Of a stretch of 64,000 nt of DNA, positions 56,903 to 64,000 are shown in pieces. The notes beneath the pieces are model-generated. The model searched no databases. It was not told the origin of the DNA and worked only from the letters and a program-made list of their open reading frames with translations. The position numbers and the translations under genes were made by a program. Every line of letters starts with the position of its first letter. Position 1 is the first letter of the stretch. This DNA is from Chryseobacterium defluvii (lineage in GTDB: Bacteria > Bacteroidota > Bacteroidia > Flavobacteriales > Weeksellaceae): NCBI RefSeq assembly GCF_003634775.1, contig NZ_RBXB01000003.1:558001-622000 (forward strand). The letters are read 5' to 3'.

Positions 56903-57496
56903 ATGTTTTTAGAAAATACAATTAATCATTCCAAACAGAGCGGTTGGATGGAAGTTATTTGCGGCTCTATGTTTTCGGGAAAAACGGAAGAGTTAATCCG
57001 AAGGCTGAGAAGGGCTGAAATGGCAGGGCAGAATGTGGAAATTTTCAAACCGAAACTGGATACAAGATATTCTGAGGAGGACGTGGTTTCTCATAATCAG
57101 AATAAAATCCGCAGTACAGCAGTAGAAAACCCTAATGAAATTCTTTTGCTGGCTTCCAATTGTGATGTGGTAGGAATTGATGAAGCCCAATTTTTTGATG
57201 AAAGCATTGTTGATATAGCCAATCAGCTGGCAAACAGCGGAATAAGAGTGGTCATCGCAGGGCTGGATATGGACTTTCTCGGACGTCCTTTCGGGCCAAT
57301 GCCCAATTTAATGGCCACGGCAGAATATGTAACAAAAGTGCATGCTATTTGCAAGAGAACAGGTAATCTTGCTAATTACTCCATGAGAACCTCTCAGGGG
57401 GATAATCTTGTTGAATTAGGAGAAACCGAAAGTTATGAAGCAGTAAGCCGTCGTGTTTTTATCGACGAAGTGCTTTCAAAAAAGAAAAATAAATAA
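56903..57496 (+). CDS. tdk: Thymidine kinase, zinc-site cysteines mostly lost
   Basis: A 197-residue type II thymidine kinase that phosphorylates thymidine to dTMP in nucleoside salvage. The P-loop is MEVICGSMFSGKTEELIRRL (~residues 16-35). VVGIDEAQFFDES (~88-100) gives the Walker B and catalytic Glu. VIAGLDMDFLGRPFGPMPNL (~112-131) is the thymidine lid. The usual C-terminal zinc site (two CxxC pairs) has degraded: the first reads CKRT and the second is absent (YEAVSRRVFIDE). Length (197) is close to E. coli Tdk (205). The gene is divergent from the acidic repeat gene with a 60-base gap. Confidence 0.92.
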   Translation: MFLENTINHSKQSGWMEVICGSMFSGKTEELIRRLRRAEMAGQNVEIFKPKLDTRYSEEDVVSHNQNKIRSTAVENPNEILLLASNCDVVGIDEAQFFDESIVDIANQLANSGIRVVIAGLDMDFLGRPFGPMPNLMATAEYVTKVHAICKRTGNLANYSMRTSQGDNLVELGETESYEAVSRRVFIDEVLSKKKNK

Positions 57497-57603
57497 AATA
57501 TAAAAAGCTAAAACGCAATTCGCAAAACAGATTGCTTAAAGAAGTAGCTCCGGCGATTTTTGCATCTTCGCAATTTCGCCTAAAATAAAGCAGAAAGGGA
57601 TTA

Positions 57604-60051
57604 ATGAATTATACAGTAAAAGAAATTGCAGCCATCACCAATGCTCAGATTATTGGGGATAAGGAATTGTTAGTCAAAAATATAGCTTTTGACAGCAGAA
57701 TTATTTATTCAACCAAGAATACGGCATTCATTGCAATTAATACTCAAAAAAACTCAGGAGAAAAATTCATTGAATCTGCTATAGACAGAGGGATTAACAT
57801 TATTATTTCTGAACATCATGATCCCCAATTCCAGGATACCACCTGGATCATTGTTGAAAACGCTGTGGAATTTCTTCAAAAACTTGCCAAACATCATTTT
57901 GAAAATTCTAATTTGAAATCTGTCGGGATTACCGGAAGCAATGGAAAAACTATTTTAAAAGAGTGGTTATATCAATGTCTTTGGAATGAATTCCCAACTG
58001 TAAAAAGTCCAAAAAGTTTCAATTCACAGATTGGACTTCCTCTTTCATTACTGCAGATTAATCCCTCTCATGAGCTGGGAATTTTTGAAGTCGGAATTTC
58101 CAAACCTCATGAAATGGAAAAACTGGAAGATATCTTCCATCCGCAAATCGGTTTACTTACTCATATAGGATCTGCTCATGCTGCAAATTTTAAGTCCGAA
58201 GAAGAGCTGATTAATGAAAAAATAAAGCTTTTCAAGGATTCCGAAGTTATTATTTATAATGGGGATAACCTGTTGACTGATAATAAAATTAAAACACTTT
58301 ATTCAAGTAAAAAATTAATATCATACGGCTTTAAAAAGGAAAATCAAGTATTTATTAAAAACGATATTACCAAAGATGAAAATGTACTGGTTCAGTATTT
58401 TGATCAAGAAATAATGTTCCCTGTTCATCAAAGGGATGAGGCTACTTTAACAAATGCTTTAGCTTTGATTACTGTTTTAAAGGAACTCAATATAGATAAT
58501 CATAAGATTATTGAAAAAATTAATGCTTTGAAGGCCATAGAAATGAGGCTTGAAGCCATTGAAGGGATTAAAAATAATATTATCATCAACGATTCCTTCA
58601 ATCTGGATCTGGATTCGTTGAAAACAGCTTTACAGTTTTTAAATGAATATAAAAAGCCTAAAAGATCATTAGTTTTAACTGATATTGTTGGGGTAAATTC
58701 CAATTCTCAGGCATTGTATGAAGAAGTTTCTGAGCTTGTGAATGAACAGAAATTTGATTCTGTTTTTCTGATTGGAGATGAAATAACCAAATTCAGCCAT
58801 CTTTTCAAAGCCAAAGCTTTTACTTTCATTAACACTCAGGAACTTATTGATAGTAAGCATCTTACAGAAATAGAAAATCAGATTATTCTTCTCAAGGGAG
58901 CAAGAAAGTTTGAGATTGAAAAACTTAAGGATATTCTTGAGCTCAGAAAGCATGATACCGTTTTAGAGATCAATCTGAATGCTATTTTACACAACATTAA
59001 TTTCCATAAATCCTTACTGAAACCCGGCACCAAAATGATGGCCATGGTAAAAGCCAATTCCTATGGATTGGGGAGTTATGAAATTTCAGAATTCCTGCAA
59101 CATCATCATATTGATTATCTGGGAGTTGCATTTGCTGATGAAGGTGTTGAACTTCGTAAAAAAGGGATTACAACCCCTATTGTTGTAATGAACCCTGAAC
59201 AGCATAGCTATGAAGCCATTATCGAATATAATTTAGAGCCTGAAATTTACAGTTTCAGAGTATTGGAACTATTCTATGAAGCTGTTCAGAAATCAGGATA
59301 TGATAAAAAATATCCGATCCACATTAAACTGGAAACGGGAATGCATCGTCTTGGTTTTAAAGGCTTTGAATTAGAACAACTCAGTGAAACTTTAGAAAAC
59401 AAAAACCTGAAAGTCCAAAGTATTTTCAGCCATTTATCATCTTCTGATGTACCCGGAGAGAAGGAATTTACGTTGAAGCAGTTGGAGACTTTCGAAAAAG
59501 ATTCAAGTCATTTAATTGAAAAATTAGGATATCAGCCTATCCGTCATATATTAAACTCTTCAGGAATAACCAGTTATACTGATTATCAATATAATATGGT
59601 AAGAATTGGAATTGGAATGTTGGGAGAATCGCCCAATCCTGAAATTCAGAAACAATTACAGTCTGTTGTAAGCTTTAAAACAGTAATTTCTCAGATTTCT
59701 TTGGTAGAAAACGGAGAATCTGTAGGATACAGCAGAAAATATAAAACAGATCATTTAACAAAGATCGCTACCATTCCTGTAGGTTATGCAGACGGAATTC
59801 CGAGACTAATCGGAAATCAGATAGGAAAAGTAGGTGTAAATAAGGTTTTGGCGCCTATCATCGGAAATATCTGTATGGATATGATGATGATTAATGTAGA
59901 TAACATCCCAAATGTAAAGGAAGGTGATACGGTAACTGTTTTCAATTCTTATCCCAGCCTAAAAGAATTTGCAGCCTATTGCAATACTATAACATATGAA
60001 GTATTAACCTCTATTTCACCCCGCGTGAAACGGATTTATATCAAAGATTAA
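57604..60051 (+). CDS. Bifunctional MurF / alanine racemase fusion
   Basis: An 815-residue fusion of two cell-wall enzymes. Residues ~1-445 are MurF-like (UDP-MurNAc-tripeptide-D-Ala-D-Ala ligase): KSVGITGSNGKTILKEWLYQ holds the ATP loop (~103-122), HIGSAHAANFKSEEELINEK the carbamyl-Lys region, and INDSFNLDLDSL the C-terminal ligase site. Residues ~455-815 are alanine racemase: MMAMVKANSYGLGSYEISEF carries the PLP Lys (~481), SVGYSRKYKTDHL the catalytic Tyr, and ARIG-like VRIGIGMLGESPN a substrate loop. The racemase makes D-Ala and the ligase uses D-Ala-D-Ala. The fusion is known across Bacteroidota. A gap of three bases leads to the patatin gene. Confidence 0.93.
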   Translation: MNYTVKEIAAITNAQIIGDKELLVKNIAFDSRIIYSTKNTAFIAINTQKNSGEKFIESAIDRGINIIISEHHDPQFQDTTWIIVENAVEFLQKLAKHHFENSNLKSVGITGSNGKTILKEWLYQCLWNEFPTVKSPKSFNSQIGLPLSLLQINPSHELGIFEVGISKPHEMEKLEDIFHPQIGLLTHIGSAHAANFKSEEELINEKIKLFKDSEVIIYNGDNLLTDNKIKTLYSSKKLISYGFKKENQVFIKNDITKDENVLVQYFDQEIMFPVHQRDEATLTNALALITVLKELNIDNHKIIEKINALKAIEMRLEAIEGIKNNIIINDSFNLDLDSLKTALQFLNEYKKPKRSLVLTDIVGVNSNSQALYEEVSELVNEQKFDSVFLIGDEITKFSHLFKAKAFTFINTQELIDSKHLTEIENQIILLKGARKFEIEKLKDILELRKHDTVLEINLNAILHNINFHKSLLKPGTKMMAMVKANSYGLGSYEISEFLQHHHIDYLGVAFADEGVELRKKGITTPIVVMNPEQHSYEAIIEYNLEPEIYSFRVLELFYEAVQKSGYDKKYPIHIKLETGMHRLGFKGFELEQLSETLENKNLKVQSIFSHLSSSDVPGEKEFTLKQLETFEKDSSHLIEKLGYQPIRHILNSSGITSYTDYQYNMVRIGIGMLGESPNPEIQKQLQSVVSFKTVISQISLVENGESVGYSRKYKTDHLTKIATIPVGYADGIPRLIGNQIGKVGVNKVLAPIIGNICMDMMMINVDNIPNVKEGDTVTVFNSYPSLKEFAAYCNTITYEVLTSISPRVKRIYIKD

Positions 60052-60053
60052 CT

Positions 60054-62210
60054 ATGAGAAAATTCCTGATACTTTTATTTGCATTTCAACTGCTTTTGTT
60101 TCATTCGCAGGTAAAAAAGGACTTGGCGATCCCTAAAAATCCTAAAATAGGGCTTTCGCTTGCCGGAGGCGGAGCAAAAGGATTCTCTCATGTCGGAGTA
60201 TTAAAAGTATTAGATTCTTTAGGCGTTAAAGTAGACTATATCGCCGGAACCAGTATGGGAGCCATTGTAGGAGGTTTGTATGCATCAGGATATTCGGGGA
60301 AAGAAATAGAAAAGATTGTGATGGATACGGATTTTTATTCTTTAATTATGGATCCTAAGTCCCGGAAAGAAGCTACATTTTACAATAAATCCGTTGATAA
60401 ATACCTCCTGTCCATTCCTTTGAAAAATGGAAAAATAACACTTCCCTCTTCCATAAGTACGGGCCAAAAAAATGTTTACTTACTGAAAGAGCTTTTCAAA
60501 AACGTCTCTAATATTGATGACTTCTCAAAATTACCCATCCCTTTTATGTGTGTAGCCACCAATCTGGAAAGCGGAAATATGGAAATTTTTGAGAAAGGAG
60601 ACCTTGTACAATCCATCATGGCCAGTTCAGCATTTCCCTCCTTAATGGATCCCGTTAAAATTGGGGACAGTATTTATATTGACGGGGCAATGACGGTAAA
60701 CTATCCCTCAAAACCTTTAAAGGACAAAGGAATCGATATCGTTATTGGGGTGGACCTGAATCAGGATCTATCCAAAAGAGAGGATTTAAACAACATTATA
60801 TCCATTCTCAATCAGGTCATAGACTTCGGGATCAAAAAAGATACAAGACATCAATATAAATACACAGACATCAATATTAAGCCCGATCTAAAAGGGATGA
60901 CCGCAACAAGCTATGATGAAAAGAAAAAAATTCTCGATAGTGGATTTGCAGAAGGTTTAAAGTATACTGCTGTATTAGACCAACTGCCCAAACGGACGTT
61001 TGATCGTCTCAGGGAACGCGTAAATCCAATTTATTCTAATGTTTATAAGATAGACAGCATTGCGATAGAAGGCGGAAGAATTTACGGTAAAAACTATGTT
61101 TTAGGAAAGATGGGACTCAGGTTTCCTTCTATGCATACGTATGGAAGCATCAATAAAATGATTGATAAATTGGTCGCCACCAATAATTATCGATTCATCA
61201 ATTATGATATTGTTTCGGAAAATGATGCCAACTATCTTAAATTATATGTAACCGAGGATGATACACGGCATTTTCTGAAGTTCGGTTTGCATTATGATGA
61301 AGTATTCAAAACAGGATTACTCGTTAATTATTCTGCAAAACGTCTTTTATTTAAAAATACCAATCTCTCATTAGACGTTATTGTTGGTGATAAACCCAGA
61401 TATTATTTGAATTATTTTATCGATAACGGATATATTCCGGGATTTGGAATTTATTCTTCGGGAATGAGCTTTGACATCAGAGATCAGAACAACTATAATG
61501 TTGATAACTGGATGTGGTTGAGAAATGAAGCCTATATCCAATCGATATGGAAAGATAAATTCGCCATTGGAGGCGGAATAAGCCACGATTACTTTGATGC
61601 CGAAGCCAATGGTACCAACCAACGCTATAATCGGTTTTTGAACCCCTATGTGTTTCTGAAAAGCGATACGCAGGATGATAAAGATTTCCCTTCAAAAGGT
61701 ATTTATATTTCTGCTGAAGGAAAAGTCATAGATCTATTAAAAGCAGAGGTTGATAAAAGAATTGTTCAGGTAAAGGCCGATATCAGAGTAAACATCCCTC
61801 TTTCAAAACAATTCTCTTACCGTCTCAACCTGTATGGAGGAGTTACCATCGGTGATCATCTTCCACAATTTTATCAATACAGATTAGGAGGGATTTTTGA
61901 ACAGAATGTAATTAATTTTAAAAACTTCGGCGGTTTTTACTTCGCACAGCTCAATACAAACAATGCTATTTTAATCTCCAATGATCTTCAGTTCAAATTC
62001 AATAAAAACTATTTCATCAGTGGAAATTTCTCTTTTGCGAATCTTTCCGATGATATCAGCTTTGAAGATACTGTGAAATTAAATTATAGTTCATTGGGAG
62101 TTACGGCTGGTTACAAATCTCCTTTCGGACAAATCAAAATTAACTTTAGCCACTCTCTTAAAAATAATCAAAAAGGCATATTCAGTGTTATATTAGGACA
62201 CTGGTTTTAA
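60054..62210 (+). CDS. Patatin-like phospholipase with outer-membrane beta-barrel
   Basis: A 718-residue protein with signal peptide RKFLILLFAFQLLLFHSQ. The patatin domain (~25-250) starts GLSLAGGGAKGFSHVGVLKV (oxyanion-hole GGGAKG). It has the nucleophile Ser in YIAGTSMGAIVGGLYASGYS (GTSMG) and the catalytic Asp in YIDGAMTVNYPSKPL (DGA). A POTRA-like region (~340-430) and a BamA/FhaC-type barrel (~440-718) follow, ending in Phe (ILGHWF). This is the PlpD-like type Vd autotransporter layout, in which the phospholipase is displayed by its own barrel. It follows murF-alr by two bases and precedes ybeY by four. Confidence 0.9.
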   Translation: MRKFLILLFAFQLLLFHSQVKKDLAIPKNPKIGLSLAGGGAKGFSHVGVLKVLDSLGVKVDYIAGTSMGAIVGGLYASGYSGKEIEKIVMDTDFYSLIMDPKSRKEATFYNKSVDKYLLSIPLKNGKITLPSSISTGQKNVYLLKELFKNVSNIDDFSKLPIPFMCVATNLESGNMEIFEKGDLVQSIMASSAFPSLMDPVKIGDSIYIDGAMTVNYPSKPLKDKGIDIVIGVDLNQDLSKREDLNNIISILNQVIDFGIKKDTRHQYKYTDINIKPDLKGMTATSYDEKKKILDSGFAEGLKYTAVLDQLPKRTFDRLRERVNPIYSNVYKIDSIAIEGGRIYGKNYVLGKMGLRFPSMHTYGSINKMIDKLVATNNYRFINYDIVSENDANYLKLYVTEDDTRHFLKFGLHYDEVFKTGLLVNYSAKRLLFKNTNLSLDVIVGDKPRYYLNYFIDNGYIPGFGIYSSGMSFDIRDQNNYNVDNWMWLRNEAYIQSIWKDKFAIGGGISHDYFDAEANGTNQRYNRFLNPYVFLKSDTQDDKDFPSKGIYISAEGKVIDLLKAEVDKRIVQVKADIRVNIPLSKQFSYRLNLYGGVTIGDHLPQFYQYRLGGIFEQNVINFKNFGGFYFAQLNTNNAILISNDLQFKFNKNYFISGNFSFANLSDDISFEDTVKLNYSSLGVTAGYKSPFGQIKINFSHSLKNNQKGIFSVILGHWF

Positions 62211-62214
62211 AACC

Positions 62215-62637
62215 ATGATACAATTCTTTTACGAAAACTTACCCGAAACTGTAAACACAGACTATACAAAATGGCTGGAAGATATCATCCTTTCAGAAGA
62301 AAAAAAACCAGGTGAAATCAATTATATCTTCTGTGACGATGAATATTTATTGAAAGTAAACCAGGATTATCTTCAGCATGATTACTATACAGACATCATT
62401 ACTTTTGATTATGTAAAGGGTAAAACAATAAGCGGAGAGATTTTCGTATCTTTGCAGCGCATTTCAGATAATGCTTCTACCCTATCCAAAAATTATGAAG
62501 AAGAACTGAGAAGAGTTCTAGCTCATGGTATTCTTCATCTTTGTGGATATAAGGATAAAACTGAAGAAGAAGAAAAAGAAATGCGAAGAAAAGAAGATGT
62601 TTATTTAGCTAAATATACAGAAGATTCTCATCTTTAA
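62215..62637 (+). CDS. ybeY: Endoribonuclease YbeY / 16S rRNA maturation factor
   Basis: A 140-residue protein required for maturation of the 16S rRNA 3' end and for ribosome quality control. The metal site is RRVLAHGILHLCGYKDKTEE (~residues 97-116), where H-x3-H gives two ligands. The usual third His (H-x3-H-x5-H) is replaced by Asp (GYKD). SFDYVKGKTISGEIFVSLQR-type segment (~63-82; here TFDYVKGKTISGEIFVS) matches the family strand. The N-terminal half is divergent as usual. It is followed by 105 bases holding a parS-like palindrome and then mnmG. Confidence 0.9.
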   Translation: MIQFFYENLPETVNTDYTKWLEDIILSEEKKPGEINYIFCDDEYLLKVNQDYLQHDYYTDIITFDYVKGKTISGEIFVSLQRISDNASTLSKNYEEELRRVLAHGILHLCGYKDKTEEEEKEMRRKEDVYLAKYTEDSHL

Positions 62638-62686
62638 TTATAGCAAAACAAACGAAAACAACCAATATAAGAAGGTTTTCAGTCAA

Positions 62687-62702
62687 TGTTTCACGTGAAA
62701 CA
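62687..62702. promoter_or_regulatory. parS: parS-like ParB-binding palindrome
   Basis: TGTTTCACGTGAAACA is an exact match to the bacterial parS consensus TGTTNCACGTGAAACA and is a perfect 16-bp palindrome (18 bp with the flanking A/T). ParB (Spo0J) loads here and, with ParA, positions newly copied origins. Such sites lie close to oriC in most chromosomes. Here the site sits in the 105-base gap before mnmG. No other CACGTG-centred full match was noticed, though a scan by eye can miss some. Confidence 0.88.
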
Positions 62703-62742
62703 TCATATATAAACATTGATTCAAAACCAAATATGTAATAAA

Positions 62743-64000
62743 ATGATTTCAGAAATATACGACGTAATAGTAGTAGGAGCCGGTCATGCAGGTTGTGAAG
62801 CGGCCGCTGCAGCAGCTAATCTCGGATCAAAAACATTGCTTGTCACCATGAACATGCAAACCATTGGTCAGATGAGCTGTAATCCCGCAATGGGCGGTAT
62901 TGCAAAAGGACAGATTGTAAGGGAAATTGACGCTATGGGAGGTTATTCAGGGATTGTGGCAGATAAATCTGCTATCCAGTTCAAAATGCTTAACCTTTCC
63001 AAAGGCCCTGCCATGTGGTCTCCAAGAACACAGAATGACAGAATGCTATTTGCAGAAGAATGGCGTTTAGCATTAGAAAATACACCAAATCTTGATTTCT
63101 TTCAGGATATGGTAAAACAGCTTATTATCGAAAATAATAAGGTTTCCGGTGTTATAACATCTTTAGGAATTGAAATAAAAGGAAAATCAGTAGTTCTTAC
63201 CAACGGAACATTCCTTAATGGCCTGATCCATGTTGGAGACAAGCAATTAGGAGGCGGAAGAATGGGTGAACCCAGAGCTTTCGGGATTACAGAACAACTT
63301 GCCTCTTTAGGCTTTGAAGCCGGAAGAATGAAAACCGGTACTCCACCGAGAGTAGACGGAAGAAGCCTTGATTATAGCAAAATGGAAGAACAAAAAGGAG
63401 ATGAAAATCCTCAAAAATTCAGCTATTTAGACACTCCCAGGTTAACCAGACAATTAAGTTGTCATATCGTTTATACCAATGAAACAGTACACGATATTTT
63501 AAGAGAAGGTTTTGATAGAAGTCCTATGTTTAATGGAACGATTCAAAGCTTAGGCCCAAGATATTGCCCAAGTATTGAAGATAAAATCAACCGTTTTGCA
63601 GAAAGAACAAGACATCAGCTTTTCGTAGAGCCGGAAGGTTGGAAAACTGTTGAAATCTACGTAAACGGATTCAGCTCTTCCCTACCCGAAGATGTTCAAA
63701 TTAAGGCTATGAAACATATCCCCGGATTTGAAAATGTAAAAGTATTCCGTCCAGGCTATGCTATTGAGTATGATTATTTTCCACCAACTCAATTAAAGCA
63801 TACCCTTGAAACAAAACTTATCGATAATTTATACTTTGCAGGCCAGATTAATGGTACCACAGGATATGAAGAAGCAGCCGGACAAGGCTTTATGGCAGGT
63901 ATAAATGCCCATAATAAAGTGCATGACAAGGGTGAGTTTACTTTAAACAGAGATGAGGCTTATATCGGCGTTCTCATCGATGATCTGATTACAAAAGGCA
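62743..64000 (+). CDS. mnmG: tRNA uridine-5-carboxymethylaminomethyl modification enzyme MnmG, 5' part
   Basis: The first 419 codons of a protein usually about 620 long; it runs off the right edge. It is the FAD enzyme that with MnmE puts a carboxymethylaminomethyl group on wobble U34. The FAD loop VIVVGAGHAGCEAAAAAANL (~residues 8-27) is characteristic. QMSCNPAMGGIAKGQIVREI, GAMWSPRTQNDRM-type (here GPAMWSPRTQNDRMLF), RMKTGTPPRVDGRSLD and YATQLKHTLETKLI-like (here PPTQLKHTLETKLI) are conserved. The ATG at 62743 (MISEIYDVIVVGAG) is set by the FAD loop. A parS-like site lies upstream. Confidence 0.95.
   Translation, partial: MISEIYDVIVVGAGHAGCEAAAAAANLGSKTLLVTMNMQTIGQMSCNPAMGGIAKGQIVREIDAMGGYSGIVADKSAIQFKMLNLSKGPAMWSPRTQNDRMLFAEEWRLALENTPNLDFFQDMVKQLIIENNKVSGVITSLGIEIKGKSVVLTNGTFLNGLIHVGDKQLGGGRMGEPRAFGITEQLASLGFEAGRMKTGTPPRVDGRSLDYSKMEEQKGDENPQKFSYLDTPRLTRQLSCHIVYTNETVHDILREGFDRSPMFNGTIQSLGPRYCPSIEDKINRFAERTRHQLFVEPEGWKTVEIYVNGFSSSLPEDVQIKAMKHIPGFENVKVFRPGYAIEYDYFPPTQLKHTLETKLIDNLYFAGQINGTTGYEEAAGQGFMAGINAHNKVHDKGEFTLNRDEAYIGVLIDDLITKG

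Noticed and set aside
57497-57603. The GC-richer gap between tdk and murF-alr with CGCAATTCGC and CGCAATTTCGC segments.
   Set aside because: The similarity is short and imperfect and no clear element, terminator or gene could be defined; it is left as unassigned spacer.
1-64000. Prophage, insertion sequence, integrase, restriction-modification or anti-phage defence genes.
   Set aside because: None of the translated frames shows transposase, integrase, capsid, methylase or known defence signatures, and gene content is chromosomal throughout.

Overview
The window looks like chromosome from a Flavobacteriia member of the Bacteroidota, most likely Chryseobacterium or a close relative (Weeksellaceae). 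The evidence is AT-rich DNA, the Bacteroidota promoter signature (TTTG, about 17-22 bases, then TAnnTTTG) in front of many genes, few Shine-Dalgarno sites, type IX secretion C-terminal sorting domains, a TonB-dependent receptor, a MurF-alanine racemase fusion and a SpmA-SpmB fusion. There is no prophage, insertion sequence, CRISPR array or rRNA. The genes are mostly ordinary chromosomal ones, about 68 protein genes plus two tRNAs, in short operons on both strands.

Layout. 1-4.4 kb: start of mutS (minus), a small lipoprotein, a JmjC/cupin-like protein, a bestrophin-like channel, a secreted protein, a MORN-repeat protein and a TrmH-type RNA methyltransferase. 4.6-10.9 kb: CBS protein and NAD kinase, fructose-bisphosphate aldolase, acetyl-CoA carboxylase beta, the SpmAB fusion and small genes. 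10.9-13 kb: an ExbB-ExbD-TonB-like operon. 13-21.6 kb: a DUF885 lipoprotein, DinB-like protein, endonuclease III, peroxiredoxin, GNAT, mannose-1-phosphate guanylyltransferase, SprT-like protein and a TolC-family channel. 22-25 kb: two secreted proteins, one an M43-type metalloprotease. 25-30 kb: folC, two identical tRNA-Val genes, a 56-residue lipoprotein, two glycosyltransferases and sufE. 30-36 kb: clpC, an outer-membrane barrel protein, mnmA and a membrane protein with a Cys/Gly-rich tail. 37-41 kb: a LytTR two-component system with three copies of a 2TM domain and an isoprenylcysteine-methyltransferase-like protein. 41-48 kb: TonB-dependent receptor, Cu-Zn superoxide dismutase, tail-specific protease, surE and a GNAT. 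48-50.4 kb: a Tes-like radical SAM protein, a small membrane protein and an Lgt-like protein. 50.5-57.5 kb: guaC, a DUF1835 protein, a polytopic membrane protein, fabG, rsmI, an acidic repeat protein and tdk. 57.6-64 kb: murF-alr, a patatin/beta-barrel protein, ybeY, a perfect parS-like site, and mnmG running off the right edge.

Most worth a second look: (i) the apparent operon of an Lgt-like protein, a small membrane protein and a COG1964/Tes-like radical SAM enzyme, which together suggest a lipid or lipoprotein modification pathway; (ii) the exact 16-bp parS consensus before mnmG, suggesting an origin-proximal position; (iii) the sensor kinase fused to a 2TM domain that is repeated twice more in the same cluster; (iv) the membrane protein ending in a seven-cysteine Gly/Cys tail; (v) four housekeeping enzymes (AccD, Nth, Tdk, YbeY) that have lost some or all of the usual metal ligands; and (vi) a 22-bp-arm perfect inverted repeat between fbaA and accD. 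Database comparison was not possible, so family names rest on motifs read from the translated sequence.
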